Shown: positions 24,537-35,138, counted from the stretch's first letter. The stretch is DNA of 49,034 bases from Verrucomicrobiota bacterium (GCA_019510185.1 JAEKKV010000028.1:1-49034); one strand, 5' to 3'. Notes: a model not told the origin generated them from the sequence alone. Program-made: numbers and translations.

Positions 24537-27122
24537 ATGCAAACGCACGGGCCGAAACGAGTTTATACTCCGCAGTCGCTTGAATTCTGGTTCGGTAAAC
24601 TCGAACACGACTGGGAGCGCCATTTCAACGAGGCGCAACTGCAGGAAGGTCACCGCATCTATCGCGACGGCGAAGTCCGTGAGCTGGAACTGACCGCCTC
24701 CGACGCAATCGTTCATCGTCGTGTCGATAAAAAGGACGAATACGCCGTCATCGAATGGAAGGAAGACGGCGTGGCGGTGCGCTCCTCCTCGACCGATCTC
24801 GACCTCGCCCATGCGTTGGCGGTGGCCGGCTTGCATGAGATTGAGGAACTCGTGGCCGACGAAATCTCGCCGTTGCCCGATCCCATGGCTGTCGCCCCGA
24901 TCGAAACCGCCGCCTCCGCTCCGGCGGCAAGCAACGGCCATGCGAACGGACAGGCCCGCGCCGCGCGTTCACTAATCCCGCGCCGCACGCCCGCCGGGGC
25001 CGCTGCCCGGGCCGTCTCGCGTCCGCTGATCCTTGTTTTCAAAACCACGGCCGACGGCCTCACCTTCCAGGCGCACTGGGTGAACACCGACAAAAAGCGC
25101 GTCCCGGCCCTCGGTCAGGCGGCGCAGGCCGCCGGTCACGGCCACGCGACCGTGAGTTCAAGCGAGCGCGCAAAGCTGATCGGCCTCGCGGCTTACGCGA
25201 GGAAGGCCCACTTCACGTATTTTCAGCAAACCGGGCTTTATGTGCTTGGTTCGGTTGTCGAAGTGCCCAACTTCCTGCGCGTCACCCTGCCGGCGTGGAA
25301 AAAGCTGTTTGCGGTGGAGCTCGACGCCCAGGCCGCCGCCTTGCTGCAGGGCACCAAGGAGATTTCCGTCGAGGCCGTGGCCCAGCGCCGCAGCGACGGC
25401 CAAGGACTCGACCTGCGCTGGATTTTCAAGGCCGGCGAACGCCTCCTCACCGACGCCGAGGTCGCGATCCTCACGAAGCGCGGCACCTCGCCGGTCATCA
25501 TTCCCAGCATCGGCATTGTCTCCCTGCCGACCGACCGGCTCGACACGATCAAATCCTGGCAACGCAACATCGCCGAGACGCATGCAGCCGGGGCGATTTC
25601 GCCTTATCTCATTTTCTCCCTCTACAGCGATACGCGTTTCAAGCTGACGCTTTCGCCCGAGCTCGAAGCGTGGCGTCAGAGCGTGCTGACGGCCACCGCG
25701 AGCACGCCTTCGCTGCCCGAGCTGCTGCGTCCGTACCAACGCCGTGGCGTCGAGTGGATGCACCACCTGTGCGATGTGGGATGCCATGGCCTGCTCGCCG
25801 ACGAGATGGGCCTGGGCAAGACCCTGCAGGTGCTCACGCTGCTGGCTGCTCGGCCCGAGACCGGTCGTTCCAGCGTGATCGTGTGTCCGGCCAGCGTCGT
25901 GCCGGTGTGGCGCGAGGAGATCGCGCGCTTTTATCCGCATCTCGCGGTCGAAGTGCTCAAGACCGGCAACGATTTTTCCTTGCGCAAGGATCCGGTCATC
26001 TGGCTCGCGAGCTATACCCAGCTCCGCAAGCACCGCGCGCTCCTCGACCAGCATGAGTTCGGCTATGCGGTGCTCGACGAGGGCCAATTCATCAAAAACC
26101 CCGACGCGAAGGTTACCCAGACCTGCTTCGCTCTCCGAGCCCGGCATCGCATTGTGCTCACCGGCACGCCGCTGGAAAACCGGCAGCTCGATCTCTGGTC
26201 GATCTTCCGTTACCTGCTGCCGGGCCTGCTGGGCTCGCGCGCGGCTTTCGAAGCTTCGCTCAACACCGACCGCGCCGGCACGCTGGAGCGTCTCCGCGCG
26301 CAACTCGCTCCGTTCATCCTGCGTCGTACGAAAAACGAGGTTGCCACGGAACTCCCGCCCAAGGTCGAGATGGACCTGCTTTGCCCGCTCACCGACGTGC
26401 AACGCACCGAATACGCGCGCATCTGCTCCGAGGGCCTGAACCGTCTGGGCGACGACGTGGGCACGGCCATGAAGGAGAAGTCCTTCGGTTTTCTCGCCCT
26501 CCTCACCCGCCTTCGCCAAGTGTGCTGCGATCCCGACATGCTGCCGTGGCTCAAGTCGCCGCTGGCCGATTCCGGCAAGATCACGCTATTGGTGGAGAAA
26601 TTGGCCGAGGTCATCGGCAGCGGCCACAAGGTCGTGATCTTTTCGCAGTTCGTCATGCTGCTCGACCGCGTGCGCGAGGCGCTGGCGCAAAACTTCCCCG
26701 ACCTGCCGCGTTATGAGCTGACCGGTATGACGCTGGACCGGCTCAAGCCCGTGCAGGCGTTTCAGAGCGCGGAGGGCGCCGCCGCCATGCTCGTGTCGCT
26801 CAAGGCGGCCGGCACCGGCATCACGCTGCACGCGGCAGACTACGTTTTCCTGCTCGACCCTTGGTGGAATCCCGCGGTCGAGGCGCAGGCGGTCGACCGG
26901 GTGCACCGCATCGGCCAGAAGAGCACCGTCTTCGTGTACCGCATGGTCACCGCGGGCACGATCGAGGAACGCATCCAGGCCCTTCAGGCGTCCAAGAAGG
27001 ATCTCTTCAACCGTGTGGTCGGCGGGCTGGGCGGCGACTTTGATCTCAGCCGCCACTTCTCGTCGCTGCACGAGCTGGTGCAGCTCACGACGACGCAGGT
27101 CGAAGTCGAGCAGACGCAGTAG
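24537..27122 (+). CDS. SNF2-family DNA-dependent ATPase/helicase
   Basis: 861 residues from ATG 24537 (a TTG at 24492 would add 15). The N-terminal part (about 1-110) resembles a SWIM-adjacent region but lacks the CxC-CxH zinc ligands; an Ala-rich linker follows. The SNF2 core has D-E-M-G-L-G-K-T (about 420), Walker B V-L-D-E-G-Q (in place of DEAH), L-T-G-T-P-L-E-N, then the C-terminal half with V-V-I-F-S-Q-F and the final D-R-V-H-R-I-G-Q. Bacterial members displace proteins from DNA or remodel RNA polymerase; which one applies cannot be told. It is monocistronic, with the phosphate porin gene 242 nt downstream. Confidence 0.92.
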   Translation: MQTHGPKRVYTPQSLEFWFGKLEHDWERHFNEAQLQEGHRIYRDGEVRELELTASDAIVHRRVDKKDEYAVIEWKEDGVAVRSSSTDLDLAHALAVAGLHEIEELVADEISPLPDPMAVAPIETAASAPAASNGHANGQARAARSLIPRRTPAGAAARAVSRPLILVFKTTADGLTFQAHWVNTDKKRVPALGQAAQAAGHGHATVSSSERAKLIGLAAYARKAHFTYFQQTGLYVLGSVVEVPNFLRVTLPAWKKLFAVELDAQAAALLQGTKEISVEAVAQRRSDGQGLDLRWIFKAGERLLTDAEVAILTKRGTSPVIIPSIGIVSLPTDRLDTIKSWQRNIAETHAAGAISPYLIFSLYSDTRFKLTLSPELEAWRQSVLTATASTPSLPELLRPYQRRGVEWMHHLCDVGCHGLLADEMGLGKTLQVLTLLAARPETGRSSVIVCPASVVPVWREEIARFYPHLAVEVLKTGNDFSLRKDPVIWLASYTQLRKHRALLDQHEFGYAVLDEGQFIKNPDAKVTQTCFALRARHRIVLTGTPLENRQLDLWSIFRYLLPGLLGSRAAFEASLNTDRAGTLERLRAQLAPFILRRTKNEVATELPPKVEMDLLCPLTDVQRTEYARICSEGLNRLGDDVGTAMKEKSFGFLALLTRLRQVCCDPDMLPWLKSPLADSGKITLLVEKLAEVIGSGHKVVIFSQFVMLLDRVREALAQNFPDLPRYELTGMTLDRLKPVQAFQSAEGAAAMLVSLKAAGTGITLHAADYVFLLDPWWNPAVEAQAVDRVHRIGQKSTVFVYRMVTAGTIEERIQALQASKKDLFNRVVGGLGGDFDLSRHFSSLHELVQLTTTQVEVEQTQ

Positions 27123-27305
27123 GAATTTCCCTTCAGAGGAAACTAAACCGGGCGGATCCCTAGGGAGCCTTCAAACGTGTTGTTAGCGGTTAGTCCGCTT
27201 TGTTGCAGGCTAATGACTTAAATTCCCGTAAGCTGGGGGGTTTAATCACCGTCACGTAACAAAGACGACACGGAGTCGTAACAATTGCCTGTCATCTTGG
27301 GGCAA

Positions 27306-27331
27306 CGGAGAACACCGCCAGGTGTGTTCCG
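27306..27331 (+). promoter_or_regulatory. Stable hairpin in the porin leader
   Basis: CGGAGAACACC and GGTGTGTTCCG pair over 11 positions with one mismatch and one G-U around a 4-nt loop, 33 nt before the porin ATG. It has no U tract, so it is more likely an mRNA-stability or translation element than a terminator. Isolated Pho-half-site-like words CCGTCAC (27249) and CTGTCAT (27289) lie upstream but not at the 11-bp spacing. Confidence 0.4.
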
Positions 27332-27364
27332 TTGTTAAAACACACCAACCAACACCAAGACCTC

Positions 27365-28699
27365 ATGGCTAAGATCTCATCCAAATGGCTCGCGCTGCTC
27401 GGCGGCGTGGCTCTCGGCGCGGCCTCCCTGGCTCACGCCCAAGACAGCGGTCCCCTCATCGACGCTCTCGTCAAAAAGGGCATCCTTAACGACCAGGAGG
27501 CCGAAGAAATTCGCGCCGATCTGATCAAGGATTTCGGCACCTCTTCCGCCGGCAAACTTAACCTTTCCTCCGCGCTCACCGAGCTGAAGCTTTCAGGCGA
27601 TGCTCGCGTTCGCTATGAATACCGCGCCGGCGAAAACGGCACCACCAGCGACATGCAGGAGCGCAATCGCTACCGCTATCGCCTGCGCCTCGCCTTGACC
27701 GGCAAGCTGCAGGACGGCTGGTTCTTCGGCACCCGCATCGAGCCGCTGGCCAACAACCGCTCGACCAACATCACCGCTGGCAACGGCGTCACCACCACCA
27801 CCGGTCCCTTCAACAAGGAAGACTCTCTCGCCCTCGGCCAGGTTTATATCGGCCGCGAAATGGGTGACTTCACGGTGACCGCCGGTCGCATGCCCAACCC
27901 TCTCGTTTCCACCTCGATGGTGTGGGATGATGATATCAATCCCGAGGGTCTGGCCGAGCAATGGAAGCATGAGGATGGTGCCGTCACGTGGATGGCCAAC
28001 CTCGGACAGTTCATTTACGAAGGTTCGGGCACGACCAATCCGCTCAGCACCGCCACCCCTCCCGCCAATCTTAGCCGTCAGAACACCTACCTCTGGGCTG
28101 TCCAAGGCGGTGCCAAGGCCAAGGTCGCTGAAGGTGTGACCGTCCAAGCGATGCCTGCCTATTATACCTACAGTGGCAGCTCCACGGCCCAAGGCGTGCT
28201 GACCACCCCGAATTCCGCCTCTCTCCGTCCCGCCGGTCTCTCTGTCATCGACATCCCGGTCGAGGTAGGCTTCATGGTCGGCGGTCTGCCCGCCAAGGTA
28301 TTCGGCGACTTCGCCTACAACTTCGATGCTGACGCCCGGGCCCGCACCGCTGGCAAGCCCACCTTCACCAACGAAGACATGGCCTATCAGATCGGCTTCG
28401 GCATCGGTGCTTCCAAGGTCAAGGGTGACTGGGAGGCCAAGGCCTTCTGGCAGTCCGTCGACGCCTTCGCGCTCGACACCAACTTGGTCGACTCCGACTT
28501 GTTCGACAGCCGTACCAATATGGAAGGATTTGTGCTACAAGGTGTTTACGTGATCTCGAACGGCGTGAGCGTGAAGTTCACCTACGCCAACGCGGATCGT
28601 AAGAACGACGGCCTCGCCACCTATGGTTCGGGCGACGTTGGCACCGCCAACCTGACGCACTATCAGCTCTTCCAGGCTGACCTGAACGTTAAGTTCTAA
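27365..28699 (+). CDS. Outer-membrane porin (Porin_5-like), probable phosphate uptake channel
   Basis: 444 residues from ATG 27365 (a TTG at 27332 would add 11 residues before the signal peptide and is unlikely). The signal peptide ends at S-L-A-H-A-Q, about residue 26. A short helical coiled region follows (K-K-G-I-L-N-D-Q-E-A-E-E-I, about 38-50), as in Opr-type and Porin_5 proteins, then alternating beta strands typical of a 16-18 strand barrel, ending in F. Beta strands contain many Tyr/Arg. Its placement before pstS suggests phosphate entry; selectivity is inferred only. A strong terminator follows. Confidence 0.85.
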   Translation: MAKISSKWLALLGGVALGAASLAHAQDSGPLIDALVKKGILNDQEAEEIRADLIKDFGTSSAGKLNLSSALTELKLSGDARVRYEYRAGENGTTSDMQERNRYRYRLRLALTGKLQDGWFFGTRIEPLANNRSTNITAGNGVTTTTGPFNKEDSLALGQVYIGREMGDFTVTAGRMPNPLVSTSMVWDDDINPEGLAEQWKHEDGAVTWMANLGQFIYEGSGTTNPLSTATPPANLSRQNTYLWAVQGGAKAKVAEGVTVQAMPAYYTYSGSSTAQGVLTTPNSASLRPAGLSVIDIPVEVGFMVGGLPAKVFGDFAYNFDADARARTAGKPTFTNEDMAYQIGFGIGASKVKGDWEAKAFWQSVDAFALDTNLVDSDLFDSRTNMEGFVLQGVYVISNGVSVKFTYANADRKNDGLATYGSGDVGTANLTHYQLFQADLNVKF

Positions 28700-28705
28700 T
28701 CATCC

Positions 28706-28744
28706 GCCGGGACGCAGTTCCAAAGCTGCGTCCCGGCTTTTTTT
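28706..28744 (+). terminator. Rho-independent terminator after the porin
   Basis: A perfect 12-bp stem GCCGGGACGCAG/CTGCGTCCCGGC with an 8-nt loop and a 7-T run. It separates the porin from pstS, whose start is 43 nt downstream; no clear promoter is visible in that gap, so pstS may depend partly on read-through. Confidence 0.95.
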
Positions 28745-28786
28745 GCCGCCTCCCTTTCGTTCGCATCGTTTTTCCCGTTTTACGTC

Positions 28787-29593
28787 ATGAAAAAATCCAT
28801 CGTTATTCTCGCCGCCGTTCTCGCCGCTACCGCGGCCCACGCGCAAAAGCTCGTGATCAAGGGCTCCGACACGCTCGGCGCCAAGCTCGTCCCCACGCTC
28901 GCCGAGGAATACAAGGCCCAGCACCCCGGGGTTTCCTTTGAAATCGCCGCCGAAGGTTCTACCACCGGCATCGCCGCGATCATCGACGGCACCGCCCAGA
29001 TCGGCATGTCCTCCCGCCGCGCCAAGGCCACCGAGTTCTCGGCCGCCTCCGCCAAGGGTGTCTCCATGAAACCCACCATCGTTGCCTATGACGGCATCGC
29101 CGTCATCGTGAACGAGAAGAGCCCGATCACCGCCCTCACCAAGAAGCAGGTTGAGCAGATCTTCACCGGTGACGTCACCGACTTCTCCGCTGTCGGCGGC
29201 AATGCCGGCACGATCTCCGTCTACACACGCAACACCTCGTCCGGCACCTATTCGGACTTCAAGGATCTCGCCATGAAGAAGCGCGATTACGCTCCTTCTT
29301 CCCAGAAGATGGCCGGCAACGAGCAGATCGCTGCCGAAGTCGCCAAGAACGTGAACGGCATCGGCTATGTCGGCCTCGCCTACACCAAGGAGCCTGGCAC
29401 CCGCGTTGTGATGATCGACGGCGGCGTTCCCACCAAGGAATCCGTGCTGGCCAAGAAATATCCCTACGCCCGTCCGACCTTCTACTACACCAATGGCGGA
29501 GCCACGGGTGAAGCCGCCAAGTTCATCGCCTTCACGCTGGGCGAAGAAGGCCAGAAGATCGTCGAAAAGATCGGCTTTATCCCGGTCAAGTAA
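28787..29593 (+). CDS. pstS: Phosphate ABC transporter substrate-binding protein PstS
   Basis: 268 residues. Signal peptide M-K-K-S-I-V ending A-A-H-A-Q (about 20). The PBP-like fold shows the phosphate-contact regions I-K-G-S-D-T (24-29), E-G-S-T-T-G (about 57-62), M-S-S-R-R (about 75-79) and R-N-T-S-S-G-T (about 150-156). It captures phosphate in the periplasm for PstCAB. It is shorter than E. coli PstS (346), matching the compact PstS type. A stable terminator follows, which should make pstS mRNA more abundant than pstCAB. Confidence 0.94.
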   Translation: MKKSIVILAAVLAATAAHAQKLVIKGSDTLGAKLVPTLAEEYKAQHPGVSFEIAAEGSTTGIAAIIDGTAQIGMSSRRAKATEFSAASAKGVSMKPTIVAYDGIAVIVNEKSPITALTKKQVEQIFTGDVTDFSAVGGNAGTISVYTRNTSSGTYSDFKDLAMKKRDYAPSSQKMAGNEQIAAEVAKNVNGIGYVGLAYTKEPGTRVVMIDGGVPTKESVLAKKYPYARPTFYYTNGGATGEAAKFIAFTLGEEGQKIVEKIGFIPVK

Positions 29594-29608
29594 GCCGGTT
29601 GCGATTCG

Positions 29609-29626
29609 TCGTCACCGTATTGTCAC
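29609..29626 (+). promoter_or_regulatory. Pho-box-like direct repeat before pstC
   Basis: TCGTCAC-CGTA-TTGTCAC gives two copies of YYGTCAY exactly 11 bp apart, the spacing of PhoB boxes (CTGTCAT-N4-CTGTCAT). It lies between the pstS stop and pstC, with its last bases in the terminator stem. PhoB binding is inferred; no phoB/phoR gene is in the window. Confidence 0.5.
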
Positions 29627-29667
29627 AGAGGTCCGCTTGACGGTTGTTGAGCGGACCTCTGTTTTTT
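29625..29667 (+). terminator. Rho-independent terminator after pstS
   Basis: A perfect 13-bp stem ACAGAGGTCCGCT/AGCGGACCTCTGT with a 12-nt loop, then six T. It lies 42 nt before pstC, so it likely attenuates rather than blocks pstCAB expression, or pstC has its own promoter at the Pho-like box. Confidence 0.93.
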
Positions 29668-29708
29668 AACCGAAAGCGCACGCTTTTTCATTTAAGAACT
29701 GTCATTGC

Positions 29709-31310
29709 ATGTCGTCCGAATCCGCCCCCGCAGTCCCTCCCTTTGCCATTGAAAAAGCGCGCACGCGTCTTTTCGGGCTGACGTTGGACGAGTGCATCCA
29801 TGCTTTTTTCGGCGGGAGCGCCTGCATGGCCGTGGTCGTGCTCACCCTGATCACGGTTTTTCTTTTCCGGGAAGGGGCCGATTTTTTCGGCAAGAACCAC
29901 GACAATCTTCGGATCTATCGCCAGGCCGGATTGGAATATGTGGATTACATCCGGCAGCAGGAGCGGGACCACACCGCGCTCACACGGTACCTGTCGGATT
30001 TGCGACTGCGCACCTTGCGGTACCTGACCGCGGAAAAGGGGCTCACCGTCGCGCAAGCTAACGCCCGGCTTGCCGGATTTGACGATTTTGCCGGCCGGTA
30101 TGGCGACGCCGTCGAGCCGGTGCGCGGTCTCGTTTCCGATCTGACCGAGACCGCAACCGCGATTAAAACCAAATACACGGTCAACGAAGACGCCAAGGAG
30201 GGCCGCCGTCAGCTCCTGGCCGAAGGTAAAAAGGATGAGGCGGCCGCGATCACGATCCAAGATGTCGATTTCAAAACTGAGCTCGCTCCGATCACCGGCA
30301 CATTGCCGCTTTATAAGGAGGCAAGCGCGACGTTTTCCAAGAACCTGGGGGAGATTGTCGCCGGCGCCCCGGTACTGCCCGCGCCCGAGTTGCAGGCGCG
30401 CATGGTGAAATTTCAGGAACTCACCCGTGATTATCTCGCGACGTTTCCGGAGACGCTGCATGCGCTCGAGCAATGGGATTATGCGAAGCCGGTGCCGTTC
30501 ACCCAGGCGTTCACCGCCTTTTTCTTCGGCCACGAGTGGCTCACTGCCAGCTTCTGGCAGGACTGGTATGGCGTGGTTCCGCTGCTCGTCGGTTCGCTGC
30601 TGGTATCCGTCATCGCTCTTTGTCTCGCCGTGCCGCTCGGCGTCGGCGCGGCGATCTATGTCAACCAGATCGCCAGCCCCCGCGAACAGAAGCTCATCAA
30701 ACCCGCCATCGAGTTTATCTCCGCGATCCCCTCGGTCGTGCTCGGATTTTTCGGCATCGCGGTGCTCGGGCAAACGTTGCGGGCGATTTCACAGGTTGCC
30801 TGGTTGGACTGGATCCCGGGCTTTCCCTTCGCCGAACGGCTCAACGCGCTCACCGCCGGCTGCTTGCTCGCGCTCATCGCCGTGCCCACGATTTTCACGC
30901 TGGCTGAGGATGCCATCAACAACGTCCCGCGTGCTTTCAAGGAGGCGTCGTTCGCCTTGGGGGCTTCGCGCATGCAGACGATCATCCGCATCATCGTTCC
31001 CGCTTCGCTCTCCGGCATTGTTTCCGCCGTGCTCCTGGGCCTCGGGCGCGTGGTGGGCGAAACCATGGTGGTGCTGCTCTGCGCTGGCAATCGCATCGCC
31101 ATCCCGGATTTCACCGCGGGTCTGGCAGTCGTCACCCAGCCGGTGCACACCATGACCGGCATCATCGCCCAAGAGATGGGCGAGGTCGTTCGCGGCAGCA
31201 TCCACTACCGCGCCCTTTTCGTCGTGGGCATCGTGCTCTTTTTCCTCGCCCTTTTGATCAATTTCCTGGCCCAGAAAATCGTCCGAAAGTACCGCATTTC
31301 CATCGGCTGA
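29709..31310 (+). CDS. pstC: Phosphate ABC permease PstC with a large insertion
   Basis: 533 residues; typical PstC is about 320. TM1 is at about 37-54. Residues about 60-285 are an extra, mostly helical, charged domain not found in the short family members. The permease domain follows (286-523) with about five membrane segments and the EAA loop E-A-S-F-A-L-G-A-S-R-M-Q-T near 412-424; R-A-L-F-V-V-G-I-V-L-F-F is the last helix. With TM1 oriented as in E. coli, the insertion would be periplasmic. It pairs with PstA (3 nt downstream), which also has an insertion, suggesting the two loops meet or contact PstS. Confidence 0.93.
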   Translation: MSSESAPAVPPFAIEKARTRLFGLTLDECIHAFFGGSACMAVVVLTLITVFLFREGADFFGKNHDNLRIYRQAGLEYVDYIRQQERDHTALTRYLSDLRLRTLRYLTAEKGLTVAQANARLAGFDDFAGRYGDAVEPVRGLVSDLTETATAIKTKYTVNEDAKEGRRQLLAEGKKDEAAAITIQDVDFKTELAPITGTLPLYKEASATFSKNLGEIVAGAPVLPAPELQARMVKFQELTRDYLATFPETLHALEQWDYAKPVPFTQAFTAFFFGHEWLTASFWQDWYGVVPLLVGSLLVSVIALCLAVPLGVGAAIYVNQIASPREQKLIKPAIEFISAIPSVVLGFFGIAVLGQTLRAISQVAWLDWIPGFPFAERLNALTAGCLLALIAVPTIFTLAEDAINNVPRAFKEASFALGASRMQTIIRIIVPASLSGIVSAVLLGLGRVVGETMVVLLCAGNRIAIPDFTAGLAVVTQPVHTMTGIIAQEMGEVVRGSIHYRALFVVGIVLFFLALLINFLAQKIVRKYRISIG

Positions 31311-31313
31311 GTC

Positions 31314-32386
31314 ATGAGTCTTCCCCTTCATCCCTTTGCCGCGAAACCCAGCCGCGCCCGCTCGGCGGAGAAATCGGTTTTCTGGATTTTCCGCCTGACA
31401 ACTTACCTTGTGCTCGCCTGCGGCGCGTTTGTCTTTGGTGACATCGTGGTGAAAGGCTCGGGCACGATCATCAACGGGGTTAAGACCACCGATTATTTTC
31501 CCTACGTTACCAACACCTTTATTTTCGAGTCGCCCGAGTCGCTCTACGTTTTCGAGCACGACGGGAAGAAGGTGGAGATGGGCGACAAGGACTACCGGGC
31601 ATTTCGCGAGGCCGAGGAGGCCAAGGCGAAAAAAGACGGCCGGCCGGCGCCGAAGTTCAAGGCCGACAGCTACGTTTACTCCGCCGGTGGCATCTGGCCC
31701 TGCATCGTGGGCACCGTGCTGCTGGTGGTGGGATCGATGACCATCGCTCTCCTGCTTGGCGTTTCCAGCGCGATCTATCTCAACGAATATGCCCATGACA
31801 CTCGCATCGTGCGATTCATCCGGCTTTCCATTCTGAATCTCGCCGGCGTCCCTTCGATCGTCTTCGGCTTGTTCGGCTTCGGCATGTTCGTGATTTTCTT
31901 CGGCTGGAACGTGTCGCTGTTGTCCGGTTGGTTCACGCTGGCGTTCATGGTCCTGCCGGTGGTGATCACCGCCTCGGAGGAGGCGCTCAAGGCCGTGCCA
32001 AAAGGTTTCCGCGAGGGTTCGCTCGCACTCGGCGCGACCAAGTGGCAGACGATCCGTTCCAACGTGCTGCCCTACGCTCTGCCGGGCATCCTGACCTCGT
32101 CGATCCTCGGCATCGCCCGCGTGGCCGGCGAGACCGCGCCGATCATGTTCACCGCGGCTTACGTGGTGCGCGACAAGCTGCCTTGGGAAGTGGACAAGCT
32201 GGGCGATTTCTTTTTCCAGGGTGTCATGGCCCTGCCTTACCACATTTACGTCGTCTCCTCGAAAATCCCGCAGAATGAGTACACCGAGCGGGTGCAGTAC
32301 GGCACCGCCTTCGTTTTCCTGCTCATCGTCGCGTTAATCGCCACCACGTCGATTGTGCTCCGCAACAAGCTTCGCAGCCGCTACAA

Positions 32387-32393
<7 letters not shown>
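31314..32393 (+). CDS. pstA: Phosphate ABC permease PstA with an insertion
   Basis: 359 residues; typical PstA is about 285-300. TM1 at about 24-45; an extra hydrophilic segment at about 50-125, with a charged K/E-rich middle ([11 protein letters not shown]), lies between TM1 and TM2. The permease core then follows with the EAA loop [13 protein letters not shown] near 233-245. The stop overlaps the pstB start by 7 nt. The insertion is at the same topological place as that of PstC. Confidence 0.94.
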
Positions 32394-33253
<860 letters not shown>

Positions 33254-33374
33254 GATCCGAAACGAAGTATAAATTTTATTTCACAAAACCACTTCCTCCG
33301 AGTCCACGTCCCGCACGCTATCATCCGCCTTTAGGATTTAGTCGCTTGGGATTTGGAATTCCGGTCTTTCCCTC

Positions 33375-34043
33375 ATGAAACGCTTCTTCGACGCCGAACT
33401 CGAAATTTTTCGCTCAAACCTGATCCTGATGGGGGAGACCTCGATCCGCCAGGTACGCGACGCCGTCAAGGCCTTGGTGGAGGGAGACGTGGCGCTGGCC
33501 GATCGCGTGATCGCCGCGGACGATGAGATCGATCAGTTGGAGATCAGGATCGACGAGGAGGCGATGCGTTACATGAACCTGCGGGCGCCCGTCGCCACCG
33601 AGCTGCGCCTGGTCATCGTGGGGATGAAGGCTTCCCATGACTTGGAGCGCGTGGGCGACGAAGCGACCACCATCGCCAAGCGGGCCGTCCGCCTCGCCGC
33701 CGAGCCGCCGCTGAAGCCTTACATCGACATTCCCCGCATGGCGACCATCGCGCTGGAAATGCTGCGTGACGCGCTGGATTGCTTTCTCAACGGAGACACC
33801 GAAAAGGCGCTCGCCGTTGTCCGGCGCGATTCCGAGGTCGATGCGATCAACAAGCAGCTCTATCGCGAACTCAGCAGCTACATGATCGAGCGTCCCGCGA
33901 CGACGACCCGGGCGCTGGAGCTCATGTTCATCTCAAAGTCCCTTGAGCGCATCGCGGACCACGCCTGCAACATCGCGGAGGAAATGGTGTTCCTTGCCCA
34001 GGCAAAGGACATCCGCCACCGCGAAGAGCTTAAGAAAGGCTGA
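33375..34043 (+). CDS. phoU: Phosphate signalling protein PhoU
   Basis: 222 residues, two PhoU repeats. Each has the metal-binding helix: L-E-R-V-G-D-E-A-T-T-I near 93-103 and L-E-R-I-A-D-H-A-C-N-I near 195-205, with E-x-x-D spacing as in the family. It represses the Pho response by linking PstB to the sensor kinase. It lies 121 nt after pstB and reads in the same direction; the gap shows no terminator, so it may share the pst transcript. Confidence 0.95.
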   Translation: MKRFFDAELEIFRSNLILMGETSIRQVRDAVKALVEGDVALADRVIAADDEIDQLEIRIDEEAMRYMNLRAPVATELRLVIVGMKASHDLERVGDEATTIAKRAVRLAAEPPLKPYIDIPRMATIALEMLRDALDCFLNGDTEKALAVVRRDSEVDAINKQLYRELSSYMIERPATTTRALELMFISKSLERIADHACNIAEEMVFLAQAKDIRHREELKKG

Positions 34044-34052
34044 GAAAATAGT

Positions 34053-34075
34053 AGACGCGGCATCCCGCCGCGTCT
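34053..34075. terminator. Bidirectional hairpin between phoU and pit
   Basis: A 9-bp perfect stem AGACGCGGC/GCCGCGTCT with a 5-nt loop lies between the phoU stop (34043) and the convergent pit stop (34080). There is no strong U tract on either strand, so termination strength is uncertain. Confidence 0.6.
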
Positions 34076-34079
34076 CGGT

Positions 34080-35138
34080 TTAACCACCGAGGGCGTTCAG
34101 CGCCTTGCAGCATACGTATCCGAGCAGGCCGGTGATCGGAAGGGTGAGAATCCAGGCCCAGACGATGCGGGAGACGAGTCCCCATTTGACCGCGCTGAGC
34201 CGTTTGCTTGCGCCCACGCCCATGATCGACGTTGAAATGACGTGCGTCGTGGAAAGCGGGATACCGAAGTGCGCCGCCCCAAAGAGAATGCTCGCGGCGG
34301 TGGTCTCCGCGGCGAAGCCATGCACCGGCTGAAGTTTCACCATCTTGTGCCCCATGGTCTTGATGATGCGCCAGCCGCCGCCCGCCGTTCCCGCCGCCAT
34401 CGTGAGCGCACAAGAGGTGATCACCCAGACGGGGATTTCACCGAAAGTGTCTGTACGCAGGAACTGGAGCCAGGACGGCAGGTGATCAAACGCGCCGTCG
34501 TGGGTGCCCGTCACCAAGGCGAGCACGATGATGCCCATGGTCTTCTGGGCGTCGCTGGTGCCGTGGCTGACGCCCATCCAGCAGGCGCTCGCGAGCTGGA
34601 GTTTGCCGAAGATACGGTTGATCAGCGAGGGCGAGACCTTGCGTAGAATGATGTACAGGAGCGCCATCAGGATTGCGCCGCCGATAAAGCCGGCCACGGG
34701 CGAACTCACCATCGGCAGCACGACCTTGGGCCAAAGGCCGTCAGTTCCATTTTTGAACGACCATTTGAGCACGCTCCAGTCACCGTGGGCCGAAGCCAGC
34801 GCCGCGCCGCAAAGGCCGCCGATGAGAGCATGGCTGGAGCTGGAGGGAAGTCCGAGCCACCAGGTGAAAAGATTCCAACCGATGCCGGCGATGAGCGCCG
34901 CGAGCACGGTCGGGAGGGTGACGAAATGCGTATCGACCAGCCCGCCGCCCACGGTTTTGGCCACGGCCGTGCCCAGATAGGCGCCGAGCAGATTGGTGGC
35001 CGCCGCCATGAGAATGGCTTGGCGCGGGGTGAGCACCTTGGTCGAAACGACCGTGGCGATCGCGTTGGCGGCGTCATGGAAACCGTTGATGTATTCGAAG
35101 ACCAACGCCGCCAGCAGAACGATGAGGAAAAGGGTCAT
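34080..35138 (-). CDS. Low-affinity inorganic phosphate transporter (PiT family)
   Basis: 352 residues with about ten membrane segments. The two PiT signatures are clear: N-terminal G-F-H-D-A-A-N-A-I-A-T-V-V-S-T (about 20-34) and the internal repeat G-V-S-H-G-T-S-D-A-Q-K-T-M-G (about 198-211). It carries metal-phosphate with protons or sodium. Most bacterial DUF47 neighbours belong to such transporters, and here the DUF47 gene is 39 nt upstream on the same strand. The cluster thus encodes both high-affinity (Pst) and low-affinity uptake, convergent on each other. Confidence 0.95.
   Translation of the reverse strand: MTLFLIVLLAALVFEYINGFHDAANAIATVVSTKVLTPRQAILMAAATNLLGAYLGTAVAKTVGGGLVDTHFVTLPTVLAALIAGIGWNLFTWWLGLPSSSSHALIGGLCGAALASAHGDWSVLKWSFKNGTDGLWPKVVLPMVSSPVAGFIGGAILMALLYIILRKVSPSLINRIFGKLQLASACWMGVSHGTSDAQKTMGIIVLALVTGTHDGAFDHLPSWLQFLRTDTFGEIPVWVITSCALTMAAGTAGGGWRIIKTMGHKMVKLQPVHGFAAETTAASILFGAAHFGIPLSTTHVISTSIMGVGASKRLSAVKWGLVSRIVWAWILTLPITGLLGYVCCKALNALGG

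Noticed and set aside
27249..27295. Pho box before the porin
   Set aside because: Half-site-like words are 40 bp apart and not at the required 11-bp period; kept only as a remark.
30789..32243. 484-residue minus-strand open frame opposite pstC/pstA
   Set aside because: Glu/His/Gln-rich shadow of strongly supported permease genes.
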